Below are positions 29,837 to 40,782 of a stretch of 64,000 nucleotides of DNA, in pieces. Position 1 is the stretch's first letter, and every line of letters starts with the position of its first letter. Below the pieces are notes generated by a model. The model was not told the origin of the DNA, did no database searches, and saw nothing but the letters and a program-made list of their open reading frames with translations. A program made the position numbers and the translations under genes. The stretch is from Burkholderia lata (lineage in GTDB: Bacteria; Pseudomonadota; Gammaproteobacteria; Burkholderiales; Burkholderiaceae), in contig NC_007510.1 of NCBI RefSeq assembly GCF_000012945.1, positions 3,348,001-3,412,000 of the forward strand, read 5' to 3'.

Positions 29837-31969
29837 TCAGTCGATGCGGTTCAGGCTCGCGAAATCCGCGCCGCGCGCGACGAGATCGACGAGCAGCGGC
29901 GACGGCTTCCAGAACAGCGGATCTTCCTTCGCGAACGTGCGGATATCGGCGAGCACGTTCGCGAGGCCGACCGTGTCCGCGTAATGCATCGGGCCGCCGC
30001 GATAACGCGGGAAGCCGTAGCCGTACAGGAACACCGCATCGACATCGAGCGGGCGCAGCGCGATCTTCTCGTGCACGACGTTCGCGCCTTCGTTGATCAT
30101 CGCGGCGAGGTAGCGGCGCATGATCTCGTCGTCGGTGAACGTGCGCGGCGTGACGCCCTTCTTCGCGCGCTCCTCCGCGACGATCGTCTCGACTTCCGGG
30201 TCCGGCGTGCCGACCCGCGCGCCGTCCGGGTACAGGTAGTAGCCGCGCGCGGTCTTCTGGCCGAACCAGCCGCGCTCGCACAGCCGGTCGGAAATCTCCA
30301 CGTAGCGCGCACGCGGGTCGCGCGTCGCCGCGCGGCGCTTGCGGGTCGCCCAGCCGATGTCGCCGCCCGCAAGGTCGACGACCTGGAACGGCCCCATCGG
30401 GAAGCCGAACTCGCGCACCGCACGATCGATCTGGTACGGCGACGCGCCGTCCTCCATCAGGTAGTCGGCCGCCGTGCGATAGACGGCGAGGATCCGGTTG
30501 CCGATGAAGCCGTCGCACACGCCCGCGCGCACCGGCGTCTTCTTCAGCTGCTTCGCGAGCGCGAACGCGGTCGCGACGACGTCCGCACTCACGCGCGCCG
30601 GCACGACGATCTCGAGCAGCTTCATCACGTTGGCCGGCGAGAAGAAATGCAGGCCGATCACGTCGGCCGGCCGGTCGATGCTCGCGGCCAGTTCGTCGAT
30701 GTCGAGATACGACGTGTTGGTCGCAAGCACCGCGCCCGGCTTGCACACGCGCGCGAGTTCGGCGAACACGGCCTTCTTCACGGCCATGTCCTCGAACACG
30801 GCCTCGATCACGACGTCGGCCTGCGCGAGCGCGTCGTACGACGTGCCGCCCTTGAAGCGCGCGAGCCGCGCGGCGTGCGCGGCCGGTGTCATCCGCCCTT
30901 TCGCGACGAGGCCGTCGTATACCTTCTCGACGTGCGCACGGCCGCGCGCGAGCGATGCTTCGTCGCGTTCGATCATCGTCACCGGCAGCCCGGCATCGAG
31001 CGCCGAGACCGCGATACCCGCGCCCATCGTGCCGCCGCCGACCACGCCGATCCGCTCGACCGGCCGCGCGCTCGCGCGCCGCGATTCGGGCGCCTTGGCC
31101 GCTTCGCGCTCCGCGAAGAACGCGTGCACGAGGCCCGCGCGCTGCGGGCTGTCGATGCACTGCAGGAACAGGCTGCGCTCGAACGCCATCCCCGCGTCGA
31201 ACGACTGCGTGAGCGCGGCCTCGACCGCGTCGACGATCTTCGCGGGCGAGAACAGGCCGCGCGATTTCTTCGGCAGCTCCGCACGCGCCGCATCGATCGC
31301 GGCCTGTGCGGCCGCGCGGTCGACGAGCCCCTGCGCATCACGCGTGCGGCGCACCGGTGCGCCGAGCGACACGAGCTCCTGCGCATAGGCGAGGCCCTCG
31401 GCGAGCGTGTCGTCGCTGTGCGCGACGCGGTCGACGAGGCCGAGCGCGAGCGCTTCGTCCGCGCTCACATGACGGCCCGTCAGCATCAGGTCGAGTGCGG
31501 CCTTCGCACCGATCAGGCGCGGCGCGCGCTGCGTGCCGCCCGCGCCAGGCAGCAGGCCGAGCGTGACTTCGGGCAGCCCGAGCTTCGCGCCGGGCACCGC
31601 GAGCCGGTAATGCGCGGCGAGCGCGACTTCGAGGCCGCCGCCGAGGGTCGCGCCGTGCAGCGCGACCACGACCGGCTTCGTGCCCGATTCGATCCGCTCG
31701 CACACGTCGGGCAGCGACGGCGGCACGATCGGCTTGCCGAATTCGCGGATGTCGGCACCCGCGATGAAATTGCGGCCGGCGCCGACGATCAGCACCGCGC
31801 GAATCGCGTCGTCGGCCTGCGCAACGTCGAGCGCGTCGGCGAGGCCGCGCCGCACATCGGCGGACAGCGCGTTGACGGGCGGATGGTCGATCGTGACGAC
31901 GAGCACCTTGTCGCGCCGTTCGCGCGTGACGGTGCTGGCCGGGCTGGTGGGGGAAGCGGGTGAGTTCAT
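29837..31969 (-). CDS. Bifunctional enoyl-CoA hydratase / 3-hydroxyacyl-CoA dehydrogenase
   Basis: The 710-residue FadB/FadJ/PimF-type fusion has an N-terminal crotonase domain with [35 protein letters not shown] and [19 protein letters not shown] (the two catalytic Glu regions). From about residue 300 follows the NAD domain with [20 protein letters not shown], then [15 protein letters not shown] and [11 protein letters not shown], and two C-terminal helical dehydrogenase domains. It carries out steps two and three of beta-oxidation. The ATG at 31969 has AAGGAG 6 bases upstream. First gene of the operon; the divergent LysR gene and the palindrome at 32153 suggest substrate-dependent control. 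Confidence 0.94.
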   Translation of the reverse strand: MNSPASPTSPASTVTRERRDKVLVVTIDHPPVNALSADVRRGLADALDVAQADDAIRAVLIVGAGRNFIAGADIREFGKPIVPPSLPDVCERIESGTKPVVVALHGATLGGGLEVALAAHYRLAVPGAKLGLPEVTLGLLPGAGGTQRAPRLIGAKAALDLMLTGRHVSADEALALGLVDRVAHSDDTLAEGLAYAQELVSLGAPVRRTRDAQGLVDRAAAQAAIDAARAELPKKSRGLFSPAKIVDAVEAALTQSFDAGMAFERSLFLQCIDSPQRAGLVHAFFAEREAAKAPESRRASARPVERIGVVGGGTMGAGIAVSALDAGLPVTMIERDEASLARGRAHVEKVYDGLVAKGRMTPAAHAARLARFKGGTSYDALAQADVVIEAVFEDMAVKKAVFAELARVCKPGAVLATNTSYLDIDELAASIDRPADVIGLHFFSPANVMKLLEIVVPARVSADVVATAFALAKQLKKTPVRAGVCDGFIGNRILAVYRTAADYLMEDGASPYQIDRAVREFGFPMGPFQVVDLAGGDIGWATRKRRAATRDPRARYVEISDRLCERGWFGQKTARGYYLYPDGARVGTPDPEVETIVAEERAKKGVTPRTFTDDEIMRRYLAAMINEGANVVHEKIALRPLDVDAVFLYGYGFPRYRGGPMHYADTVGLANVLADIRTFAKEDPLFWKPSPLLVDLVARGADFASLNRID

Positions 31970-32104
31970 CGTGTCTCCTTGACGCGGCAGCCGGTGCGTC
32001 GACGCCGGTTCGTGGCTCGCGGCCACGCAAGCGGCGCCGGGGCACCGGCCCCGGTCCCGCACGAAGCAGGACAAGATCCGGCCGTACGCCGGGCATGACC
32101 CGAT

Positions 32105-32120
32105 TCTCGATTGATCGAGA
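32105..32120. promoter_or_regulatory. Inverted repeat upstream of the acyl-CoA operon
   Basis: TCTCGAT-TG-ATCGAGA, perfect 7-base arms, lies between the divergent operon and regulator gene, about 35 bases from the larger palindrome. It could be an additional regulator or activation site. Confidence 0.4.
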
Positions 32121-32152
32121 TTCATTGACAATTCCCTCCTGCTTTTACAAGC

Positions 32153-32171
32153 TGTCAAGTCTGACTTGACA
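32153..32171. promoter_or_regulatory. Perfect 19-bp palindrome, candidate LysR operator
   Basis: TGTCAAGTC-T-GACTTGACA is centred between the divergent promoters. The T-N11-A spacing inside the palindrome fits LysR-type boxes. It contains TTGACA on both strands, so binding would cover -35 regions in both directions. Confidence 0.7.
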
Positions 32172-32194
32172 CTGAATGCTTCCGACCATTAAAC
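32166..32194 (+). promoter_or_regulatory. Candidate promoter of the LysR gene
   Basis: A perfect -35 TTGACA (32166-32171) is followed after 17 bases by a weak -10 TTAAAC (32189-32194), about 25 bases before the start codon. The -35 is inside the palindrome, consistent with autoregulation. Confidence 0.45.
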
Positions 32195-32218
32195 GGGACG
32201 GATCAGGAGACGCGACGC

Positions 32219-33181
32219 ATGGACCTGAACGCGCTGACGCTGCTCGTCGAGATCCTCGACGCCGGCAATCTCAGCAAGGCCGCGCAGCGGCTCAAGATGA
32301 GCCGCGCGAACGTCAGCTACCGGCTGAACCAGCTCGAGCGCTCGATCGGCCAGCAGCTCGTGCGGCGCACGACGCGGCGCATCGAGCCGACCGAGATCGG
32401 GCTGAAGCTGTACGAGCACGGCCGGCGCATCCGCAACGAACTGCTGGCCGCGCAGGAATCGGTGACGACGCTCGGCCAGGACCTGCAGGGCCGCGTGCGG
32501 CTGTCGGTGCCGAGCGGCTACGGGCAGATGGTGATGTCCGACTGGCTGCTTGCATTCAAGCGGCTGCATCCGGGCATCGTGCTCGACGTCGTGTTCGAGA
32601 ACCGCGTGGAAGACCTGATGCGCGACGAGATCGACATCGCGGTGCGCGTGATGCCGGAGCCACCGCAGAACCTCGTCGCGCGCGACATGGGCGCGGTGCG
32701 CTACGTCGCGTGCGCATCGGCCGCCTTCGCGGCCGAGCACGGGATGCCGGCGAGCCTCGGCGCGTTGTCGGCCTCCCCCGTCGTGACCGCGACGGTCATG
32801 GGCCGGCAGCTCAGGATCGCCGCGTATCTCGGCGACGAGCGCCACGAGGTGCTGCTCGAGCCCACGCTGATTTCGGAGAACTTCCTGTTCCTGCGGCAGG
32901 CGATCCTCGGCGGGATCGGCGTCGGCATCGTGCCCGACTACGTGATGCAGGACGACATCCGGCGCGGCACGGTCGTCACGTCGCTCGACGCGTACCGGCT
33001 CAGCATCTTCGGCACGCACATGTACATGCTCTACATGCCGAACCGGCACCACACGCGTGCGACCTCGACGTTCATAGAGTTCATCCTCGAACAGGCCGGA
33101 AAGACCGGCCGGGGCGGGCCCGGCGCGATGCGTCAGGGTTTCCTGTCGGGTGACAAGCCGCCGGCCGCGCGGCGACAATAG
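32219..33181 (+). CDS. LysR-type regulator of the divergent acyl-CoA operon
   Basis: The 320-residue LTTR has an N-terminal winged HTH (LVEILDAGNLSKAAQRLKMSRANVSYRLNQLERSIGQQLV) and a substrate-binding domain with RVRLSVPSGYGQMVMSDWLL and LRQAILGGIGVGIVPDYV. The start has AGGAG 8 bases upstream. It is divergent from the FadB-like operon with a shared palindrome, so it most likely regulates that operon in response to an intermediate. The C-terminal tail (about 25 residues) is basic and not conserved in the family. Confidence 0.9.
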   Translation: MDLNALTLLVEILDAGNLSKAAQRLKMSRANVSYRLNQLERSIGQQLVRRTTRRIEPTEIGLKLYEHGRRIRNELLAAQESVTTLGQDLQGRVRLSVPSGYGQMVMSDWLLAFKRLHPGIVLDVVFENRVEDLMRDEIDIAVRVMPEPPQNLVARDMGAVRYVACASAAFAAEHGMPASLGALSASPVVTATVMGRQLRIAAYLGDERHEVLLEPTLISENFLFLRQAILGGIGVGIVPDYVMQDDIRRGTVVTSLDAYRLSIFGTHMYMLYMPNRHHTRATSTFIEFILEQAGKTGRGGPGAMRQGFLSGDKPPAARRQ

Positions 33182-33253
33182 CGCGCCCGGGGCGGGCAGC
33201 CGCGTTGCGCCGGCACCGTCGCCTCCTTCGAATTCACTGCTGCCGAGGGTTCA

Positions 33254-35131
33254 ATGTTCGACCGGATTCGTCCGCATTCGCGCTCCTGGACGCTGCTCGC
33301 CGCCGTCGCGCTCGTCGCGTTCAACGCCGGCTGCACGTCCCCGTCCACGCCGCCGTCGGGTGCAGTGGTGCCCGTCGCCGCCGCATCGGGCGCCGCCGTG
33401 CCGCTGCCCGGCTTCCACGCGCCCGAGCTGTCGTCCGGCTGGACCGACAAGCCGGGCTGGACCTCGCAGCACTTCATGATCGCCGCCGCGAACCCGCTCG
33501 CGACGCAGGCCGGCTACGACATGCTGAAGGCGGGCGGCACCGCGATCGACGCGGCGATCGCGACGCAGATGGTGCTCGCGCTCGTCGAGCCGCAATCGTC
33601 GGGAATCGGCGGCGGCGCGTTCATGCTGTACTTCGACGGCAAGGCGACACAGGCCTACGACGGCCGCGAAACCGCACCGGCCGCCGCGACCGACCGCCTG
33701 TTCTACGGGCCGACCGGCCAGCCGATGAGCTTCTACGAAGGTGTCGTCGGCGGGCGCTCGGTCGGCACGCCGGGTGTGCTGCGCATGCTCGACGCCGCGC
33801 ACCGCGCGCACGGCAAGCTGCCGTGGCGCCGGCTGTTCCAGCCGGCGATCCGGCTCGCCGAGCACGGCTTCACGATCAGCCCGCGGCTCGCGATGCTGAT
33901 CGCGAACGACAAGTACCTGAAGAACGACCCGGCCGCGCGCGCGTACTTCTACAACCCGGACGGCACGCCGAAGGCGGCCGGCACGGTGCTGAAGAACCCC
34001 GCGCTCGCGACCGTGCTGCGCCAGGTCGCCGACCGCGGCGCGAACGCGTTCTACAGCGGCGCGATCGCGCGCGACATCGTCACGAAGGTGCGCAAGCACC
34101 CGACCAACCCGGGCCTGCTGTCGCTCCAGGATCTCGCGCGCTACAAGGCGAAGGTGCGCACGCCGCTGTGCGCCGACTACCGGCGCTCGGTCGTGTGCGG
34201 GATGCCGCCGCCGTCGTCGGGCGGCCTCGCGATCGCGCAGATGCTCGGCATCCTCGAAGCGATGCCCGACTGGCAGCAGATCGGCGCGCAGAAGCCGGTG
34301 CGCAACGACGTCGGCTTCGAGCCCACGCCGTTCGCCGCGCACCTGTTCAGCGAAGCCGGGCGCCTCGCGTATGCGGACCGCGCGCGCTACGTGGCCGATC
34401 CCGATTTCGTGCCGCTGCCGGGCGGCAGCTGGGCAAGCCTCACCGACAAGACCTATCTCGCGCAGCGCGCGCACCTGATCGGCGACAGCAGCATGGGCGT
34501 CGCGCAGGCCGGCACGCCGCAGGGCGCGACGCTCGCGATGGCCGACGACCGCAGCCCCGAGCTGCCGTCGACGTCCGACATCGCGATCGTCGACCGCTAC
34601 GGCCAGGCGCTGTCGATGACAACGAGCATCGAGGACGCATTCGGTTCGCGGCTGATGGTACGCGGCTTCATGCTGAACAACCAGCTCACCGATTTCTCGT
34701 TCGTGTCGAACGACAACGGCCGGCCGGTCGCGAACCGCGTGCAGGCCGGCAAGCGGCCGCGCTCGGCGATGTCGCCGGAGCTCGTGTTCGACAAGAAGAC
34801 GAAGCAGGTGACGATGGTCGTCGGCTCGGCCGGCGGCCCCGCGATCATCAATCACGTCGCGAAGACGCTCGTGGGCGTGCTCGACTGGGGGATGACGATG
34901 CAGCAGGCGATCGCGCTGCCGAACTTCGGTTCGATGAACGGGCCGACGCAACTCGAACGCGGCCGCGTGTCGGACGCGCTCGCCGATGGGCTGAAGGGCC
35001 GCGGGCACGACGTGCAGGTCGTCGAGATGAACTCGGGGCTGCAGGGGATCCAGCGGCTGAACGTGCAGGGGCAGACGGTGTGGTTCGGCGGGGCGGATCC
35101 GCGGCGGGAAGGGATGGCGATGGGGGATTGA
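33254..35131 (+). CDS. ggt: Gamma-glutamyltranspeptidase, secreted
   Basis: The 625-residue precursor has a lipoprotein-like leader (LLAAVALVAFNAGC). The large subunit begins near FMIAAANPLATQAGYDMLKAGGTAIDAAIA. Autoprocessing is expected before the Thr in LPSTSDIAIVDRYGQALSMTTSIE, the nucleophile of the small subunit. The oxyanion-region GPRSAMSPELVF-type segment appears as KRPRSAMSPELVFD, followed by GSAGGPAIINHV. The enzyme hydrolyses or transfers the gamma-glutamyl group of glutathione in the periplasm. The nucleophile context STSD differs slightly from the common TTH(Y/F)S. A small gene begins 5 bases after its stop. Confidence 0.93.
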   Translation: MFDRIRPHSRSWTLLAAVALVAFNAGCTSPSTPPSGAVVPVAAASGAAVPLPGFHAPELSSGWTDKPGWTSQHFMIAAANPLATQAGYDMLKAGGTAIDAAIATQMVLALVEPQSSGIGGGAFMLYFDGKATQAYDGRETAPAAATDRLFYGPTGQPMSFYEGVVGGRSVGTPGVLRMLDAAHRAHGKLPWRRLFQPAIRLAEHGFTISPRLAMLIANDKYLKNDPAARAYFYNPDGTPKAAGTVLKNPALATVLRQVADRGANAFYSGAIARDIVTKVRKHPTNPGLLSLQDLARYKAKVRTPLCADYRRSVVCGMPPPSSGGLAIAQMLGILEAMPDWQQIGAQKPVRNDVGFEPTPFAAHLFSEAGRLAYADRARYVADPDFVPLPGGSWASLTDKTYLAQRAHLIGDSSMGVAQAGTPQGATLAMADDRSPELPSTSDIAIVDRYGQALSMTTSIEDAFGSRLMVRGFMLNNQLTDFSFVSNDNGRPVANRVQAGKRPRSAMSPELVFDKKTKQVTMVVGSAGGPAIINHVAKTLVGVLDWGMTMQQAIALPNFGSMNGPTQLERGRVSDALADGLKGRGHDVQVVEMNSGLQGIQRLNVQGQTVWFGGADPRREGMAMGD

Positions 35132-35136
35132 GGGCG

Positions 35137-35733
35137 ATGAGCGACAACTTTACCTATCTGGTCGATCCGGTGGTTTCGCTCGCGGAAGCCCCTGCCGCGG
35201 CGCAACGCATGATCGCGTGGCTGCAGGCGCATGAAATCGTCGGTGCGGCGACGCGGGTCGGCGACCTGTATCGCGACTGGTGCCGAACGTATGGACTCGA
35301 TGGAACCGGCCTCACGGAACGCAACGAGACGGGTTATCCGCCCGGACCACGTTACACCCGTGCGTGCGATGCCCGTGCAGCCTTGCCACCGCCGGTTCCG
35401 AACTGGCTGACAGTGATCGTCGAGCGACGCATTTTCGATGCAGGCGGAAACGGTCTCGAGGTATTCTGCCCGTCATGCGAAGCGGAGCAGACGGCATTCG
35501 GCCAGGCGTGGAGCGATGCATTCACGCGCTGGTTCCACGGCGACGACGACGCGCCGCTCGTGTGCGCCGCATGTGGCCATCGGCAGCCCGTCACACAGTG
35601 GCGATACGACCCGCCATGGGCGTTCGGCCATCTCGGCTTCTGCTTCAAGAACTGGCTGCTGAGTGATGCGTTCATCGCCGAATTCGGCGCCGCATACGGT
35701 CGGCCGCTTTCCGTCGTCCATCAGCACATCTGA
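35137..35733 (+). CDS. Hypothetical protein with zinc-ribbon
   Basis: The 198-residue soluble protein has two CxxC pairs, CPSC (about 112-115) and CAAC (about 148-151), which should bind one zinc. It ends in a conserved-looking WAFGHLGFCFKNWLLSD segment. It resembles sugar-binding-type hypothetical proteins found singly in Burkholderia; no enzymatic motif is seen. The start ATG at 35137 follows the ggt stop closely with a weak ribosome site, so translation coupling is plausible. Confidence 0.65.
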   Translation: MSDNFTYLVDPVVSLAEAPAAAQRMIAWLQAHEIVGAATRVGDLYRDWCRTYGLDGTGLTERNETGYPPGPRYTRACDARAALPPPVPNWLTVIVERRIFDAGGNGLEVFCPSCEAEQTAFGQAWSDAFTRWFHGDDDAPLVCAACGHRQPVTQWRYDPPWAFGHLGFCFKNWLLSDAFIAEFGAAYGRPLSVVHQHI

Positions 35734-35759
35734 ATACGCGGCCGACCACCGATCGCGCG

Positions 35760-36650
35760 TCAGCCCCGCCCCTTCCACGGCACGATCCGCCGCTCGACCC
35801 ACCGCATCGCGAGATCGAACAGCCACGCGATTGCGCCGATGATCAGGATCCCCATCACGACGATGTCGGTACGCAGGAAGCTCGACGCGTTGAGCACCAT
35901 CTGCCCGAGCCCGGCCGTCGCGGCGACCATCTCGGCCGCGACGAGCGTCGTCCAGCCGAAGCCGATCGCGATCCGCAGCCCGGTGAGGATCTCCGGCAGC
36001 GCAGCCGGCAGCACCACGTGTCGCACGATCTGCGCGAAGCTGCCGCCGAGCGAATACGCGGCGTTGATCTGCTCGACCGTCGCCGCGCGTACGCCGGCGC
36101 GCGCGGCCATCGCGATCGGCGCGAAGCACGCGAGGAAGATCACGACGAGCTTCGCCGTTTCATCGATGCCGAACCAGATCACGACGAGCGGCAGGTACGC
36201 GAGCGGCGGCAGCGGCCGGTAGAACTCCAGCAACGGATCGAGCACGCCGCGCGCAACGCGGCTCACACCCATCAGGATGCCGGCCGGCACGCCGATCGCG
36301 GTCGCGAGCAGGAACGCGCCGAACACGCGCGCGGCGCTCCATAGCAGGTGCTCGGATAAAGGCAGCCCACCCTGAATGCGACCATGCCAAGCGTCGACGA
36401 ATGCCGCCCACACGGCTTCCGGCGAGGGCAAGAACAGCGGCGGCAGCCACTGGCGATGCGTGGCGACCCACCACAGCACGGCCAGCACCGCGACCGTCGC
36501 CGTGCTCAAGGCCGCCGTCTTCCCCTCCCCCGGCAACCGGTAGCGGCGCGACGACGGTGCACGACGTTCCGTCGCCCGAGTCCCCGTGCGATCGCCCTGC
36601 CCGAAACCTGCGGCCGTCCCGTCGGCCGCCCACGAATCCTGCGTGCTCAT
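35760..36650 (-). CDS. tauC: Taurine/sulfonate-type ABC transporter permease
   Basis: The 296-residue protein has a 45-residue hydrophilic N terminus and six membrane segments. The EAA loop region AYSLGGSFAQIVRHVVLPAALPEILTGLRIAIGFGWTTLVAAEMVAA is typical of TauC/SsuC. It forms the membrane channel with the ATPase and the periplasmic binding protein encoded upstream on the same strand. The start at 36650 (MSTQDSW) lies 71 bases after the ATPase stop. Confidence 0.9.
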   Translation of the reverse strand: MSTQDSWAADGTAAGFGQGDRTGTRATERRAPSSRRYRLPGEGKTAALSTATVAVLAVLWWVATHRQWLPPLFLPSPEAVWAAFVDAWHGRIQGGLPLSEHLLWSAARVFGAFLLATAIGVPAGILMGVSRVARGVLDPLLEFYRPLPPLAYLPLVVIWFGIDETAKLVVIFLACFAPIAMAARAGVRAATVEQINAAYSLGGSFAQIVRHVVLPAALPEILTGLRIAIGFGWTTLVAAEMVAATAGLGQMVLNASSFLRTDIVVMGILIIGAIAWLFDLAMRWVERRIVPWKGRG

Positions 36651-36721
36651 GCTGTCCTGCCTCTGCAAAGTGCTGATCCGACCGCGTCCGACCGACGCGC
36701 CCTGTCGCACGAGTTCGTGCA

Positions 36722-38564
<1,843 letters not shown>

Positions 38565-38746
38565 GCGGCTCTCCTTCGGAATGCGGGCATTGCTGCGGGA
38601 GAGCCGACTATAGGAGCTTTGCGCGCGGCGGGAGCGAACTTATCCTGCGAAGCTATCGATGCCGTTTCAGCTTTGCTTTCCACGCTCGACCGGATTGCGC
38701 GTCCGGTCGGGTGGCGATTGTCGTGCCGGGACGCGGAACGCGTGTG

Positions 38747-40072
38747 TCAGCGTTCGCCTGTCCCGCGTCGCACCGGCCTGCCGAGATACCTGCGCGCTTG
38801 CTCGGTCTGCGGGTGCTCGAAAGCGTCTTCGAGATCGTCGAGCTCCCGTACCGTCAAACCGATATCCGCCAATTGACCGATGCGCCGCCAGCTCTGGACG
38901 GCATCGAACACGACGCCCAGCACGTCAAGCGCCTGTTCACGCGTCAACGAAAAATGACCGCAGGCATCGAGCAGCATGCCAATCGAATCGATCGGACCCG
39001 TATCCTCGGTTAGCCACGTCTTCGATTCGCGCAGCTTGCCGGGCATCGGATTGACGTCGAAGGCCGGTGCCAACCGCCATCGTCGATTGCCGTCATACAG
39101 GAAGCCGAGATTCTGCAGATGGTCGTCAGTGTTCGTGATAAGGAGGTTGAACACGAGACGCCGCCAGAGCTCGCGCGCATCATCGAGCGGCCGAGCGCCA
39201 TGCTGGCGCATCGCATCGACGATCTCCGTATAGGCATGCTCATCGTCACGGGACGCCTGAAGCATCGATGCGGCCGACAGATACGGAATACGAAGATCGT
39301 CGCCGGTGCGGTCGAACCGGTCGATGAGCGCGACAGGCGTCTCGCCCACCATCACGCATCGTGCGCCCGCCGCATCGATACCGGCCGTGCGAGCGAGACG
39401 CAGTGCCAGCACCTCGGCTCGCGTTACGTTGATCGTATCCCCGATGCTGGGAAACTTGCCGATGGCGAGTCTGCCGTTCTCGTCCAGCACCGTGCATTTC
39501 GGGCGCATACCGCCCAGCGACGTACCCTTGCCCTGCAGATAGCGCAGATCGGCGGCCGTGTCGGTGCCCGCCTCGAGCGCGCGAGTGGCATCGGCGATCC
39601 GCTCGAGTTCGATGAAAGGCGGCGTGGTCCGCCGCCCGTCCTCCTCGGTCCGCAAATACCGGCCCGAACGACACAGCCTCAGTGCACCGACCCGGCTGAA
39701 GTCATCGACCGCACACAAATAATCCAGCTCGTTGAGTGGCCTGAGGTCGGGCTGGGTTCGACGCAGCTTGGCATGCGCGCGATCGATGACGCGCCTCCCC
39801 CATGCATCGGGCTCCGTATCGGCAAGCGCGAAGTGAAAGACCGAATCCACCGCGCGCGGTGCGCGACGCGTCTGATAGCCGGCGTGCAGCGGCAGGTCGG
39901 GCGAAATCTCGAAGTGATCGGGATGCGTCAACCAGCGCTCGTCATAGACGAACTGGGACAATTCGCGCCGCCCTTGGCTCACATACAGCAAGTGCCCGAC
40001 CGGCAGCCCGGACGTACCGATGTGCAAGTCCAGTGCTTCGCTGACATCCGGCTTGATCGCTTTACCGTTCAT
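38747..40072 (-). CDS. hipA: HipA-type serine/threonine kinase toxin
   Basis: The 441-residue kinase has an N-terminal HipA subdomain (GTSGLPVGHLLYV) and a glycine-rich TSLGGMRPKCTV loop (phosphorylatable Ser loop region). The ATP-anchoring Lys is in LAIGKFPS, with DRFDRTG, NTDDHLQNLGFLYDG (catalytic Asp/Asn) and APAFDVNPMP (metal-binding Asp). HipA kinases phosphorylate targets such as glutamyl-tRNA synthetase and slow growth. It starts 7 bases after the HipB stop. All kinase motifs are intact. Confidence 0.93.
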   Translation of the reverse strand: MNGKAIKPDVSEALDLHIGTSGLPVGHLLYVSQGRRELSQFVYDERWLTHPDHFEISPDLPLHAGYQTRRAPRAVDSVFHFALADTEPDAWGRRVIDRAHAKLRRTQPDLRPLNELDYLCAVDDFSRVGALRLCRSGRYLRTEEDGRRTTPPFIELERIADATRALEAGTDTAADLRYLQGKGTSLGGMRPKCTVLDENGRLAIGKFPSIGDTINVTRAEVLALRLARTAGIDAAGARCVMVGETPVALIDRFDRTGDDLRIPYLSAASMLQASRDDEHAYTEIVDAMRQHGARPLDDARELWRRLVFNLLITNTDDHLQNLGFLYDGNRRWRLAPAFDVNPMPGKLRESKTWLTEDTGPIDSIGMLLDACGHFSLTREQALDVLGVVFDAVQSWRRIGQLADIGLTVRELDDLEDAFEHPQTEQARRYLGRPVRRGTGER

Positions 40073-40079
40073 TCGCTGC

Positions 40080-40448
40080 TCAAAATGCGTGGGGAGTCTT
40101 CTTGGACGTGCGAACCCGTCGGGGCAATTGCTCGTCCATCAGCGCGAGCCCGACGTCGTCCTGTGCGCTGTCGAGCAGATCGCTCAGCCGGTCGAGTTCG
40201 CCGAACACCTGAAGCACGCGCGCAAGCACATGCAACTGCATGCGCGGATCACCGGCCTCCAGTCGCTTGATCGTGCTGAGTCCCGCTCCGACACGCTCGG
40301 CCAACGCCTGCTGCGTCAACCCGCGCCGACGCCGGCCACGATTGATGTCGCCACCCAGTTTCTTGAGCGTACGCTGCACAATGACAGGCAAAGGTCGTTC
40401 AACCTTATGGTTCTCAACCGAGCCCTTATCCGATTTAATGGTTTCCAT
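40080..40448 (-). CDS. hipB: HipB-like XRE antitoxin
   Basis: The 122-residue protein has a central Xre-type HTH (LGGDINRGRRRRGLTQQALAERVGAGLSTIKRLEAGDPRMQLHVLARVLQVFG). The C-terminal 40 residues presumably hold the HipA-binding and degradation-prone tail. The ATG at 40448 was chosen because a TATAAT box lies only 7 bases upstream, which would give an mRNA starting at or next to this codon; longer forms would begin upstream of that promoter. It is the first gene of hipBA and probably represses its own promoter through the surrounding repeats. Confidence 0.85.
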   Translation of the reverse strand: METIKSDKGSVENHKVERPLPVIVQRTLKKLGGDINRGRRRRGLTQQALAERVGAGLSTIKRLEAGDPRMQLHVLARVLQVFGELDRLSDLLDSAQDDVGLALMDEQLPRRVRTSKKTPHAF

Positions 40449-40541
40449 GAGACCCATTATAGGTCGACACTGCCAGATCTCAAGGCAAGCGATCATTAAG
40501 AGCTCCAATGAGAACCATTAACCGTTATAAGAGTTCTCATT
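40405..40541. promoter_or_regulatory. hipBA promoter and operator-like repeat cluster
   Basis: Minus-strand promoter: TTGAGA (40478-40483), 16-base spacer, TATAAT (40456-40461). Around it are copies of ATGAGAACCATTA: 40508-40520 (exact), 40447-40459 (one mismatch), an inverted relative at 40436-40448, another inverted relative at 40405-40417, and GTTCTCAT at 40531-40538 forming an inverted repeat with the first. The arrangement fits cooperative binding by HipB-HipA. Confidence 0.65.
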
Positions 40542-40721
40542 CGACACCTTAAAGGGTACTCGTTGATGGGCAATACGCTACCGTACCCAACGCTGGCACC
40601 GTCGACAGCACAACTCTGGCGTGTTGCGTAGCCCGACACTTCGTCGTCGCATACATCATCGACGGCACCCTGCCGGCACACAATTCGGCCGTTCGGCTAG
40701 GCTCCGCGTCCGCACCAACAA

Positions 40722-40751
40722 AAAAGCCCGCATCGCTGCGGGCTTTTTTCG
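40722..40751. terminator. Strong intrinsic terminator after lipA
   Basis: AAAAAAGCCCGC, six-base loop, GCGGGCTTTTTT. It lies 31 bases after the lipA stop on the minus strand and also shields hipBA from read-through. Confidence 0.9.
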
Positions 40752-40782
40752 TGATCGCCGGAAGACGGCGAAGCAACGGCGC

